48,795 bases of DNA from an uncultured bacterium (GTDB lineage Bacteria > Cyanobacteriota > Vampirovibrionia > Gastranaerophilales > Gastranaerophilaceae): NCBI GenBank assembly GCA_902798645.1, contig CADBXV010000004.1, positions 1 to 48,795 of the forward strand. Reading direction: 5' to 3'. Position numbers and translations under genes: made by a program. The notes beneath the pieces are model-generated. The model did not search any database, had not been told where the DNA came from, and worked only from the letters and a program-made list of their open reading frames with translations. This document shows, piece by piece, positions 41,992-48,795 of the stretch (positions within the stretch are counted from its first letter, which is position 1; each line of letters opens with the position of its first letter).

Positions 41992-44900
41992 GCTGGAGTA
42001 CTTAGAAAAAAAAGAACAAGAACTTGAAAATTTAATAAATACTTCAAATGATGCAGAAAGACTTAAATCAGAAAATGCACAGCTATTTGCATTACGAATG
42101 GGCGCAACAATAAAGAATCCATCATATAAGGAATATGATTTATGGGCAAGGGCAATTTATTTATCCAGTAAAGCCTCTTTATTGCTTCAAGAAAATACAA
42201 ATAATAAAACAGCTTTAAAAGCTATGAAATCTGCAGCAGAAATATTTTTAAATTTATATTATTTGTCAAAAGAATATGACAAAGAATACAGTTTAATTTT
42301 ATCAGCTTTATGTTTTGATATTGCCGGATATCAAGCAAATGCATCCGCATTGATTCATTTTTTGGGAGAAAATTTATATCAAATAAATAATGATGACAAG
42401 ATAAGTACTTTAAGTAATCACCTTTTTTCAATAATACAGTTATTTTTAACAAAAAGTCTGTTTTCTATTCAAAAAGAGATTAATAATATCATAAAACAAC
42501 TAAAAGAAGTCGCTGACAATCTTGATAAGAAAACGGAGTCCGCTTTTGGGAATTTTTTTGTTGGAATTAAAGGTTTAATTGATTTTTTATTATATGGCAC
42601 AAACAATAACTATGAGGAACGTTTTAATACTGCAAGAGACTTGTTCCAAAGAACAAAAGATGTCTTATTATATCATTTAGTAGATTTATTTATAACTAGA
42701 TGCAAAATCCTGAATTATAGATGTATTTGGAATAAATTAGAACATAAAAATTTAATTTGGGATAAATATTTAAAGCTTATTTCTACAGATTTATATTCTG
42801 ATACTGCTGTAAAATCTATATCAAAACGAACTTCACGATTTGAACTTTGGATATCTCAATTAAGAGCAATAGAGGCAGGCCTATTGAATTCAAATAAGAG
42901 TTTTGTTATTCAAATGCCAACTGGAGCAGGTAAAACATTCATTGCAGAATTAGCAATACTTAAAGCTTTAACAGAGTTTCCTGGTAAAAAGTGTATATAT
43001 ATAACACCATTTAGAACTTTAACAAATGAAGTTAAAGATACATTATCAAAAAATCTTAATAAATTAAATTTTGTTGTTTCAAATGTAATAGGAAGTTATG
43101 AAATTGATGAATCTCAGACAATATTGATTGAAAAATCAGATGTAATTGTAGCTACACCAGAAAAAATTGATTTGTTATTTAGGACTAACCCAGAATTTTT
43201 TGAAAACATTTCAATAGTAGTTATTGATGAAGGACATATTATTGGAAATAATGATGAAAGGGCTTTTTTAATAGAACTTCTAATTTCTAAATTAAAATAT
43301 AAGTTAGAATCATCTGAAACAAGATTTATATTTATATCGGCCGTGATGCCAGATACTTCTTTAAAAAATCTTTCTTTATGGGTTTCATCAAGTGAAAATA
43401 ATATTATCCAATGCAATAAATATTTAGATGAAAAACAATGGCAATCAACAAATCGTATAATAGGAAAAGTTACTTGGCATGGCACAAAAAAAAGAAAAGA
43501 TAAAACTATATCTTCATACGGGAATGCAACTGTCGAATATCCTGGAATCAAGATAGATAGTAATAACAACATAGCTTGGGCTAGTAAAGTAATTCAAGCA
43601 AAAGAATACAAGAAATTAAAAAAAGATGGAACTTTATGTTCAAAAGGGAAAATTTTTCCTGCAGATGATAAAGGAGATATATGTGTAGAATTAGCATATA
43701 AATACTCCGTCGAAGGTCCTGTACTTCTTTTCACAAGTTTACCTAAAAATGTTCATTCTTTAGCTAATAGGTTTATTGAAATGCTTGAACTGAAAAATAG
43801 AGATGTCTCTAATTTAATCCTGGAATATTATAAAAGCGATGCAACAAGAGATTCATATATTACCGCATTGGAGTGGTTTGGGAAAGAACATATAGTCACA
43901 AGAGCAATTAAGCTTGGAATTGGTATTCATTATGGAGATATGCCAGAAGCCGTCAGGAAAGCTGTAGAGAAAGATTTCCGTAATAGAAACCTGAGAGTGC
44001 TTATTGCCAATAGTACAATTGCTCAAGGTGTTAACTTCCCAATAAAAACTATAATTGTTCATTCTTTAATAATATCTTATAGCAAAGAACAAGGTATGAA
44101 AACAATTCCTCAAAGAGATTTCTTAAATATAATAGGTAGAGCCGGTAGGCCAGGGAAAGAAGCTGAGGGCTTAATCTTATATCCTGTATTAACTAGTGCG
44201 GATGAGTATTTGTATGGGAAATATTGTTTATCAAAAAAAACAGATGATATATACAGTATTATCTTTAAAATATTAAAAGCAAGGATTTCTGGAAAACTAA
44301 CTGAAAATATTTTTGCGGATAATCTTGATTATATATTTAATGCTTCTATATTAGATATGTTAGCAGAAGAATCTGTTGAAACAAGTGATGAAGAGTTGAT
44401 TAATAATCTTATTAGCAAGACATTATTCTATATACAAGCACAACAAGAATCTATTGATACAAGTTCAATTAAACAGAAAATTAAAATAATAAGAAACAAT
44501 TTTTATACACAAGTGCCTGATAAAAATCTCAGAAAATTATTTTCTAAAACAGGATTTAGTTTTTCTAGTTGTTTAATTATAAAAAAAATAATAGAGGAAC
44601 ACATTGAAATTATTAAACAGTTTGTATCAAATAATGATTACTTAAATTTAATATTATTTATATGTTTTCATTTAGTTAATATACCCGAAATGGCTATTGA
44701 AAAGAAGGAAATTTCAGAAATAGTAAAAGAAAACAACTTTTTCCCATATTTCTTAAAAGATTGGATTGAATGCAATACAATTGAAAATTTAAGGCAAATA
44801 TGGTTTAAATATCATCCTGACATTGGTACTGAAAGTTTTAACTTATTTTTAGAAAATGTTTTTAATTATAAATATCCTTGGGGGATAAGTGTTTTTGTTG

Positions 44901-45532
44901 ATTTAATTATATATATTCTTAAAATCGGGAATAAAAAAACTATAAATTTTTTGAAAATATTACCCACATTACTTAAGTATGGTGTTAACACAGAAAAATT
45001 AGTATGGCTGCGTAGTCTTGGAATTCAATCAAGGGCTACTACAAACAAATTAAATAATTATTTTTCTTCTATAGGTTTAAATACTAATTTTGCAAAAATT
45101 CTTATGTGGTTTGCAAATGTTACTTTTGAAGAAATTAACAATTTTGATTTTTTGAATAATTATGAAAAAAGTGACATATTAAAAATTTCACAAAATATAA
45201 TACCAGATAAAAGTATCTTTCTTAATACTGAAAATACAGAACAAGAATTTTATATTACGGGAATTAAATATTCTGAACAAAGGAAAAATCTTTCGAAAGA
45301 AGTTTCAATTGGTGATATTATTGAAATAAATCGTGATTACGAAAATGAATATGATCAATTTGCTTTAATGCTTAGTTACAAAGAGGAAATATTAGGATAT
45401 GTCCCTAAATTACAATCTAAAAAGCTTTCAATTCAAATAGATTTGTATAATGAACAATTTGAAGTCAAAGTTATAGATAAATTTCAAAAAGATGGATACT
45501 CTCAAATTTTATGTTCTGCAACTAAGATTTAA
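41984..45532 (+). CDS. Ski2-like helicase with N-terminal helical extension and C-terminal HIRAN domain
   Basis: An 1,182-aa SF2 helicase. Residues 1-280 form an all-helical, TPR-like extension. The motor has Walker A MPTGAGKT (311-318, K317), motif II DEGH (415-418), SAVMP and, in RecA2, ANSTIAQGVNFP and QRDFLNIIGRAGRPG (about 710-724). A long helical segment follows. The last roughly 95 residues resemble a HIRAN domain: FYITGIKYSEQ, GDIIEINRDYENEYDQFALM and EEILGYVPKLQSKKL match its G-x-L-x-R-E-x-x-N-x-x-D-x-x-A-I and GYVP blocks. HIRAN domains bind single-stranded 3' DNA ends in Rad5/HLTF. Paired by overlap with the nuclease gene, it is a HamB-like partner. It is the last gene of the hsd operon. 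Confidence 0.8.
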   Translation: MNRLEYLEKKEQELENLINTSNDAERLKSENAQLFALRMGATIKNPSYKEYDLWARAIYLSSKASLLLQENTNNKTALKAMKSAAEIFLNLYYLSKEYDKEYSLILSALCFDIAGYQANASALIHFLGENLYQINNDDKISTLSNHLFSIIQLFLTKSLFSIQKEINNIIKQLKEVADNLDKKTESAFGNFFVGIKGLIDFLLYGTNNNYEERFNTARDLFQRTKDVLLYHLVDLFITRCKILNYRCIWNKLEHKNLIWDKYLKLISTDLYSDTAVKSISKRTSRFELWISQLRAIEAGLLNSNKSFVIQMPTGAGKTFIAELAILKALTEFPGKKCIYITPFRTLTNEVKDTLSKNLNKLNFVVSNVIGSYEIDESQTILIEKSDVIVATPEKIDLLFRTNPEFFENISIVVIDEGHIIGNNDERAFLIELLISKLKYKLESSETRFIFISAVMPDTSLKNLSLWVSSSENNIIQCNKYLDEKQWQSTNRIIGKVTWHGTKKRKDKTISSYGNATVEYPGIKIDSNNNIAWASKVIQAKEYKKLKKDGTLCSKGKIFPADDKGDICVELAYKYSVEGPVLLFTSLPKNVHSLANRFIEMLELKNRDVSNLILEYYKSDATRDSYITALEWFGKEHIVTRAIKLGIGIHYGDMPEAVRKAVEKDFRNRNLRVLIANSTIAQGVNFPIKTIIVHSLIISYSKEQGMKTIPQRDFLNIIGRAGRPGKEAEGLILYPVLTSADEYLYGKYCLSKKTDDIYSIIFKILKARISGKLTENIFADNLDYIFNASILDMLAEESVETSDEELINNLISKTLFYIQAQQESIDTSSIKQKIKIIRNNFYTQVPDKNLRKLFSKTGFSFSSCLIIKKIIEEHIEIIKQFVSNNDYLNLILFICFHLVNIPEMAIEKKEISEIVKENNFFPYFLKDWIECNTIENLRQIWFKYHPDIGTESFNLFLENVFNYKYPWGISVFVDLIIYILKIGNKKTINFLKILPTLLKYGVNTEKLVWLRSLGIQSRATTNKLNNYFSSIGLNTNFAKILMWFANVTFEEINNFDFLNNYEKSDILKISQNIIPDKSIFLNTENTEQEFYITGIKYSEQRKNLSKEVSIGDIIEINRDYENEYDQFALMLSYKEEILGYVPKLQSKKLSIQIDLYNEQFEVKVIDKFQKDGYSQILCSATKI

Positions 45533-45586
45533 TCTTGATTTAATTATGACTTTGAGTGATGTATACGACACGTTGAAGGAGGTCGT

Positions 45587-45808
45587 ATGGAAAAAGTCGG
45601 ATTTAATATTACTCCAAAGGAGTTCAAGCAGTTAAGCAAGTGGTCGGAAAATATTTATAACACAGCAGTTGTTATAGATTATTTTGTTGCAAATCAACCG
45701 GAAATTGAAGAATGCTACAATCTTGCGCCGGTAGTTAAACATCTGCGTAATGATGCAGATGTTTTAAATGCATTCTTTATTGATCACGAAAAAGATGTTG
45801 AAGTTTAA
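45587..45808 (+). CDS. 73-aa cassette protein, right copy
   Basis: A small helical protein (starts MEKVGFNITPKEFKQLSK) of unknown function, about 52/73 identical to its left copy at 20465-20686. Conserved parts are the N-terminal ITPKEFKQLSK, ECYNLAPVVK and the C-terminal LNAFFIDHEKD. GAAGGAGG provides a strong ribosome binding site. The stop codon lies inside the first TTTAAA of array 3, as in the left copy. It begins 54 bp after the helicase gene, so it could receive read-through from the hsd operon. Confidence 0.75.
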   Translation: MEKVGFNITPKEFKQLSKWSENIYNTAVVIDYFVANQPEIEECYNLAPVVKHLRNDADVLNAFFIDHEKDVEV

Positions 45809-45831
45809 ATACCATTTAAAAGGTGTTTAAT
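45804..45831. repeat. Phased TTTAAA array, three units at 11 bp (array 3)
   Basis: TTTAAA (45804), TTTAAA (45815) and TTTAAT (45826) are spaced at exactly 11 bp. The first contains the stop codon of the 73-aa gene. The second contains the stop codon of the opposing terminase-small-subunit-like gene, so the array lies between convergent genes. Confidence 0.8.
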
Positions 45832-46271
45832 CGGTGTTCACAAATTTCCTCGTGTGTTATGCCGAGAATTTGTTCCTCAATTTCTCGTATAACATCCGGC
45901 ATTAAACCTTTCGGCTTTTCCTCTTTGAGCTTTTGTTTTTCACTTATCACTTCATCCTCATAAGATTTAACCGGCCCAATCAATTTCAGCATTTTAGTAA
46001 CGGCATAATACCTTGCAGGCTCGACTTTACCGTTATTCTCCATATCCCTCTCGATAGAATTTATCAAACTTCGGGTAAAATCATATAAATCCGAATGCAA
46101 CGTTGTTTTTGTTCGAAGGTATTCAGCTTTTTTAGTTTCCCAATCATCGGACTTTTTCCAGCGGCGGAGTGTTCTTTCGTTCAAATGAAGCTGTCTTGCG
46201 ATATCTTCTAATGACATAAATTTCTCGGCATAAAGCTTAAAGGCATCTTGCGCCAATGTTTGTTTTTTCAT
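45816..46271 (-). CDS. Phage terminase-small-subunit-like HTH protein
   Basis: A 151-aa protein with an N-terminal helix-turn-helix (SLEDIARQLHLNERTLRRWKK followed by DDW) as in small terminases of the DUF1804/gp27 type of Mu-like phages. A central helical part follows (DLYDFTRSLINSIERDM ... RYYAVTKMLKLIG). The C-terminal motif KPKGLMPDVIREIEEQILG also occurs as a fragment at 9660-9788. Start ATG 46271 follows GAGG at the right spacing; the longer frame lacks a ribosome binding site. Its leader resembles that of the transposition repressor at 23884-24159. No large terminase is adjacent: the only one is at 149-1447. It may now act as a regulator. Confidence 0.65.
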   Translation of the reverse strand: MKKQTLAQDAFKLYAEKFMSLEDIARQLHLNERTLRRWKKSDDWETKKAEYLRTKTTLHSDLYDFTRSLINSIERDMENNGKVEPARYYAVTKMLKLIGPVKSYEDEVISEKQKLKEEKPKGLMPDVIREIEEQILGITHEEICEHRLNTF

Positions 46272-46365
46272 AGTTAACCTCGGGGTAAATAAAGTTTTGA
46301 TACACACAGGATAACTCTGTTTCGCAGAAACATCAAGTCCCAAATATGTCCAAATGATACGATTT
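46272..46365. promoter_or_regulatory. Divergent control region related to that of the transposase
   Basis: 46272-46326 shares GGTAAATAA, TACACACA and TAACTCTGTTTCGCA with 24160-24215 in the same order. A weaker TGTGTC-type motif (46345-46365, 15/21 matches to the copy at 9283) follows. It separates the minus-strand HTH gene from the plus-strand 74-aa gene. Confidence 0.5.
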
Positions 46366-46428
46366 CAGGAATCCAAGTTGATATTTTATCTAAAAAGAGT
46401 GATGTATTGTGTAACAAAAGGAATAAAT

Positions 46429-46653
46429 ATGATTAAACAGTACAGCAGATACAGATTAAAGAAAATCCGCGGATGGGAAATCAATGACAACAGAGAATAT
46501 ACGGTCATTGGTTTTTATAGTGAAGATACAGTTTTATGCGAAAGTCCCTGCGGAGAATTATATGTATTTTTGAAAGAGTTTTTAATAGATCCTGAAAAAC
46601 CTGATGACATATATTCAAATATCACAGTAAGAAAGGCTAATAATGATGATTGA
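46429..46653 (+). CDS. 74-aa cassette protein, right copy only
   Basis: A small basic-to-acidic protein (starts MIKQYSRYRLKKIRGW) predicted beta-rich, with a CESPCGELYVFLKEF segment. Function is unknown. The ATG at 46429 is preferred because AAAAGGAA lies just upstream, while the longer frame has none. It overlaps the 66-aa gene by 11 nt. No counterpart is present in the left cassette copy. Confidence 0.65.
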   Translation: MIKQYSRYRLKKIRGWEINDNREYTVIGFYSEDTVLCESPCGELYVFLKEFLIDPEKPDDIYSNITVRKANNDD

Positions 46654-46855
46654 AAAAGATTATAAGTTATACGGAACAAAGATTTTGAATTTAAAAACAC
46701 AAGAAATCGGATTGTTAATTTGTTTATGGGAGAACAAATTCGCTGATAAAACAGTAGATTTTGCGACCTGCGTAGATAAAACAGGCAAACGCTATAATAT
46801 AGAACTTGACAACATAAGAGGTTTTGAAGATGATTTTGAAAAACAAATTAACTAA
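46643..46855 (+). CDS. 66-aa-type cassette protein, right copy
   Basis: A 70-aa protein nearly identical to the left-copy protein at 20129-20329 (four differences over 66 aligned residues), extended at the C-terminus by QIN and at the N-terminus by one Met. It may start at 46643 or 46646. The start overlaps the 74-aa gene and the end overlaps the 77-aa gene, so the three are one translational unit. Confidence 0.75.
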   Translation: MMIEKDYKLYGTKILNLKTQEIGLLICLWENKFADKTVDFATCVDKTGKRYNIELDNIRGFEDDFEKQIN

Positions 46856-47063
46856 AGAAACATTGGACATTCCGTATTCTGATTTCAGGAAAAAGTTTGC
46901 AAAAGAAATTCGGGATGCGTTTGAAAGTTATCGCAAAACACAATTAAATAAATACTCTTGGAACTTCAAAGACGACAATTCATTGGAGTTTAATTTTTAT
47001 TTTGAACTCCATTGGAATTTTAATCATTTTGGAAATAGTAACTGGTATATAGAAAGAATGTAA
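46830..47063 (+). CDS. 77-aa cassette protein, right copy
   Basis: This copy is 71/77 identical to the protein at 19912-20145, with differences scattered along the length, as expected for a gene under protein-level selection. AGAGG precedes ATG 46830; a TTG at 46824 in the same frame is less likely. The C-terminal aromatic and Asn-rich part (FELHWNFNHFGNSN) is fully conserved between copies. Function is unknown. Confidence 0.75.
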   Translation: MILKNKLTKETLDIPYSDFRKKFAKEIRDAFESYRKTQLNKYSWNFKDDNSLEFNFYFELHWNFNHFGNSNWYIERM

Positions 47064-47077
47064 TTTTTTATTTTAAT

Positions 47078-47359
47078 TTAGATTCTTCTTGCCAGCTCTA
47101 ATAATTTATTTATAGATTGGTTTAATTGTTCTTGAGGTGGTAAATAAATAATAGCTGTCAAAAAATTTAAATACTCCAAATAAGAATTGCTACTTGCATA
47201 TGTTTTTAATACAAATTTTGCATAATTCTGCCAAGCTTGGACAATGGAGTAATTTATAGGAGCGGAAATATTATTTCTAAGTATATTCACACCTTGATTT
47301 ATAACATCAATAATTGCATTAAAACCATTATTTGAATATTGAGAATAATTATTTTGCAT
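47078..47359 (-). CDS. Hypothetical 93-aa protein paired with a membrane protein
   Basis: A small soluble-looking helical protein (starts MQNNYSQYSNNGFNAIIDVI) that I do not recognise. GGAGG lies about 9 nt upstream of the ATG. It is the second gene of a two-gene unit: its start overlaps the end of the 178-aa membrane protein gene by 11 nt. It ends 14 bp from the convergent 77-aa cassette gene, just outside the duplicated block. Confidence 0.6.
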   Translation of the reverse strand: MQNNYSQYSNNGFNAIIDVINQGVNILRNNISAPINYSIVQAWQNYAKFVLKTYASSNSYLEYLNFLTAIIYLPPQEQLNQSINKLLELARRI

Positions 47360-47885
47360 GTTTATTATCCTCCGTTATCTTACAAATATCATCCAACTGC
47401 TGTTTTAAATCTTTTATTGTTTTTTCTTTATCAGAACTAATTTTATCAGGAATAGGTTTTGCTTCATTGTTGTTTAATGGCTTATTTGAAGTCACTTTTA
47501 TACCTAATATCTCCATATTTCCAAAAGGAAGTAACGCAAGTATAATTAACAAAACAAATAATACTGTATCTTTTGTCGGAGGTGTAAATGATAATTCACT
47601 AATTTTGTTCCAATTTATTATACAAAGAATTAATGCGCTCAAAAATAGTACAAAATACCATATTAATATAATAAGGTTATGCTTATATAAAAAAGTGAAA
47701 TTTTTGTAACATTCTGCCTTTTTAATCTCGATTATTAACAACAATTTTTGGCAGGTCTCATTTAAAAAATCTTTTTTAGTTACAACTTTTATTAATTTAT
47801 ATACAAGACACAAAAAATTTATTGATAATAAAATAATCAACAATAAAAAACTATGATTTTGTATAAAATTTATGATAGTTTGCAC
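47349..47885 (-). CDS. Membrane protein with three hydrophobic segments and charged tail
   Basis: A 178-aa protein with transmembrane segments at about residues 11-32, 70-90 and 106-123, and a charged, Lys/Asp-rich cytoplasmic-type C-terminus (about 130-178) that may form a short coiled coil. It starts with GTG, with AAAGGA about 10 nt upstream. It overlaps the 93-aa gene, so the two products probably work together. The combination of a membrane protein and a small soluble partner at the island edge would fit an abortive-infection or immunity pair, but nothing in the sequence proves it. Confidence 0.6.
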   Translation of the reverse strand: MQTIINFIQNHSFLLLIILLSINFLCLVYKLIKVVTKKDFLNETCQKLLLIIEIKKAECYKNFTFLYKHNLIILIWYFVLFLSALILCIINWNKISELSFTPPTKDTVLFVLLIILALLPFGNMEILGIKVTSNKPLNNNEAKPIPDKISSDKEKTIKDLKQQLDDICKITEDNKHAK

Positions 47886-48034
47886 GAAACAATTCCTTTC
47901 AAAGAAAAGAATATCACAAACATGGATATTATCATATTTTAACGGCTATATAGCGAATTTGGTTGTTTTTACTTGCTATTTCTACCGGATTGAGCGATGT
48001 ATGTTGTGGCTTGATTTCAAAAAGGAGGAAAAGT

Positions 48035-48541
48035 ATGAGTTACAATATTTTCATTATCTCTGACACTCATTTTTCGCATGAAAATATGTATCAATTTTTC
48101 AATTACGACGGAACAAAAATGCGTCCGTGGAATAGGACAGAAGATGCTGATAATTTTATGATTGAGAAATGGAATTCAATAGTAAAACCAAATGACAAGG
48201 TTTATCATTTAGGCGATGTCGGAATTAACAGGAATAAATTGGATATAATAATGCAAAAACTGAATGGTACAAAGATTTTAATCAAAGGTAATCACGATAA
48301 ATTTAAACCAAAGTTTTATTTACAGCATTTCAAAGATATTCGCGGTTGTCATAATCTAGATAACTTTTTGCTGACACATATACCGGTTCATCCTGAATGT
48401 AAAAGCAGGTTTAAGTTGAATATTCACGGACATGTCCACGCAAACAGTTTAACAGATCCTTGGTATTATAACACTTGCGTTGAAGTTAATAATTATGCTC
48501 CGATTCCTTTTGAAGAAATAAAACAAACTACTCAACAATAG
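48035..48541 (+). CDS. Phage-type calcineurin-like metallophosphoesterase
   Basis: A 168-aa metallophosphoesterase. The family's metal-binding motifs appear in order: SDTHFSHENM (D-x-H), HLGDVG (GD), KGNHDKF (GNHD), LTHIPVHP (H) and NIHGHVHAN (GHxH). This compact form is common in phages and mobile elements. Substrates of this small type are mostly unknown, with phosphodiesters likely. A strong AAAGGAGG ribosome binding site precedes ATG 48035; the longer frame upstream has none. The 3' end overlaps the convergent DUF4143-type gene by 14 nt. Confidence 0.88.
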   Translation: MSYNIFIISDTHFSHENMYQFFNYDGTKMRPWNRTEDADNFMIEKWNSIVKPNDKVYHLGDVGINRNKLDIIMQKLNGTKILIKGNHDKFKPKFYLQHFKDIRGCHNLDNFLLTHIPVHPECKSRFKLNIHGHVHANSLTDPWYYNTCVEVNNYAPIPFEEIKQTTQQ

Positions 48542-48795
48542 CTTCAATATTTCCAATGGCATAAAGCGGAATATCATATAAATTATTATCGTTCAATTTG
48601 TAGTCAGCAAGAGACGTTCTGACAGATTTTTCGGATTTATAATCTTGAATAAAGTTCTTTAAACTCTTTGCTTTTAAGTTCTTCTCCGCTTTTACCTCAA
48701 CCGGAATAACATATCCGTCAAGTTGAACCACAAAATCAACTTCGCTGCGGCTTGAATCGTTTGACCAATAATAAATCGGCATATCATCCTCAGCA
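48528..48795 (-). CDS. C-terminal part of an AAA+ ATPase with DUF4143 tail (partial)
   Basis: The last 88 or so codons of a gene that continues beyond the right edge of the window. The visible part has the restriction-nuclease-like signature of DUF4143 ATPase C-termini: SRSEVDFVVQLDGYVIPVEVKA, where EVDF and EVKA give a D...ExK pattern. The middle segment SLADYKLNDNNLYDIPLYAIGNI is also typical. The ATPase domain is not in the window, so completeness cannot be judged. The frame stays open to base 48795, confirming that the ATG at 48782 is internal. Confidence 0.8.
   Translation of the reverse strand, partial: AEDDMPIYYWSNDSSRSEVDFVVQLDGYVIPVEVKAEKNLKAKSLKNFIQDYKSEKSVRTSLADYKLNDNNLYDIPLYAIGNIEAIVE

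Larger units (their letters stand above)
45551..47063 (+). repeat. Inverted duplicated cassette, right copy
   Basis: The plus-strand counterpart of 19912-20720, with 73-aa, 66-aa and 77-aa genes in the same order. The leader AGTGATG-N-ATAC-N-ACACG followed by AAGGAGGT upstream of the 73-aa gene is also shared. In addition it contains the terminase-small-subunit-like gene (minus) and the 74-aa gene between the array and the 66-aa gene. Confidence 0.8.

Noticed and set aside
42222..44062. Minus-strand reading frames inside the helicase gene
   Set aside because: They are shadows of the helicase frame without ribosome binding sites or protein-like composition.

Overview
The window is A+T-rich DNA that looks like the chromosome of a gut-type bacterium. 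The style of the pnp gene, the small 166-aa and 100-aa proteins and the very large EF-hand protein suggest a Gastranaerophilales-like member of the non-photosynthetic Cyanobacteria lineage. That placement is an impression from protein style, not a measured result. No rRNA, complete tRNA or CRISPR array was seen.

Region 1 (1-7539) is mostly core-like and on the plus strand. It holds an orphan phage terminase large subunit, a small membrane-associated protein, pnp with a leader hairpin and a strong terminator, an orphan SAM-dependent DNA methyltransferase, a YggU/DUF167 protein, and a two-gene unit of a 100-aa protein and a NhaC/YuiF-type transporter. Two copies of a short hairpin repeat lie in opposite orientation around the terL-pnp block.

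Region 2 (7540-9890) is a scrapyard of mobile DNA. Two roughly 200-bp direct repeats bracket a gene for a zinc-ribbon protein, followed by broken gene fragments, one resembling the C-terminus of a terminase-small-subunit-like protein. Region 3 (9891-19676, minus) is a single 3,261-aa gene with an N-terminal EF-hand, an HD-phosphohydrolase-like domain, a long array of about 35-residue helical repeats and a C-terminal acetyltransferase-like segment.

Region 4 (19912-47063) is a defence and mobility island of about 27 kb. Both edges carry the same small-gene cassette in inverted orientation. Inside, from left to right, are: a Hachiman-like nuclease/helicase pair; a Mu/Tn7-like transposition operon (repressor, DDE transposase, AAA+ ATPase, degenerate tyrosine-recombinase-like protein); an AbiE-type toxin-antitoxin pair; an Mrr-like endonuclease; a cluster of transposon-end-like repeats; a family 6 (hypoxanthine) DNA glycosylase; a Rossmann-fold protein; a divergent DUF5677-like protein; and a tightly packed five-gene operon. 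That operon encodes HsdR, HsdM, HsdS fused to an ImmA/IrrE-type zinc peptidase, a second nuclease with a PD-(D/E)xK core, and a Ski2-like helicase with a C-terminal HIRAN domain. The gene order and overlaps suggest one co-expressed defence system, and this is the best candidate for something undescribed.

Region 5 (47078-48795) holds a two-gene membrane/soluble pair, a phage-type metallophosphoesterase and the 3' part of an ATPase with a DUF4143-like tail.

Three arrays of TTTAAA-type palindromes spaced at exactly 11 bp occur at gene ends in and around the island. Copies of a TGTNTCAGGGATTTTGACA-type site with 22-24-bp spacing suggest transposase-binding sites. Start codons were re-chosen where a good ribosome binding site and family homology disagreed with the longest reading frame.
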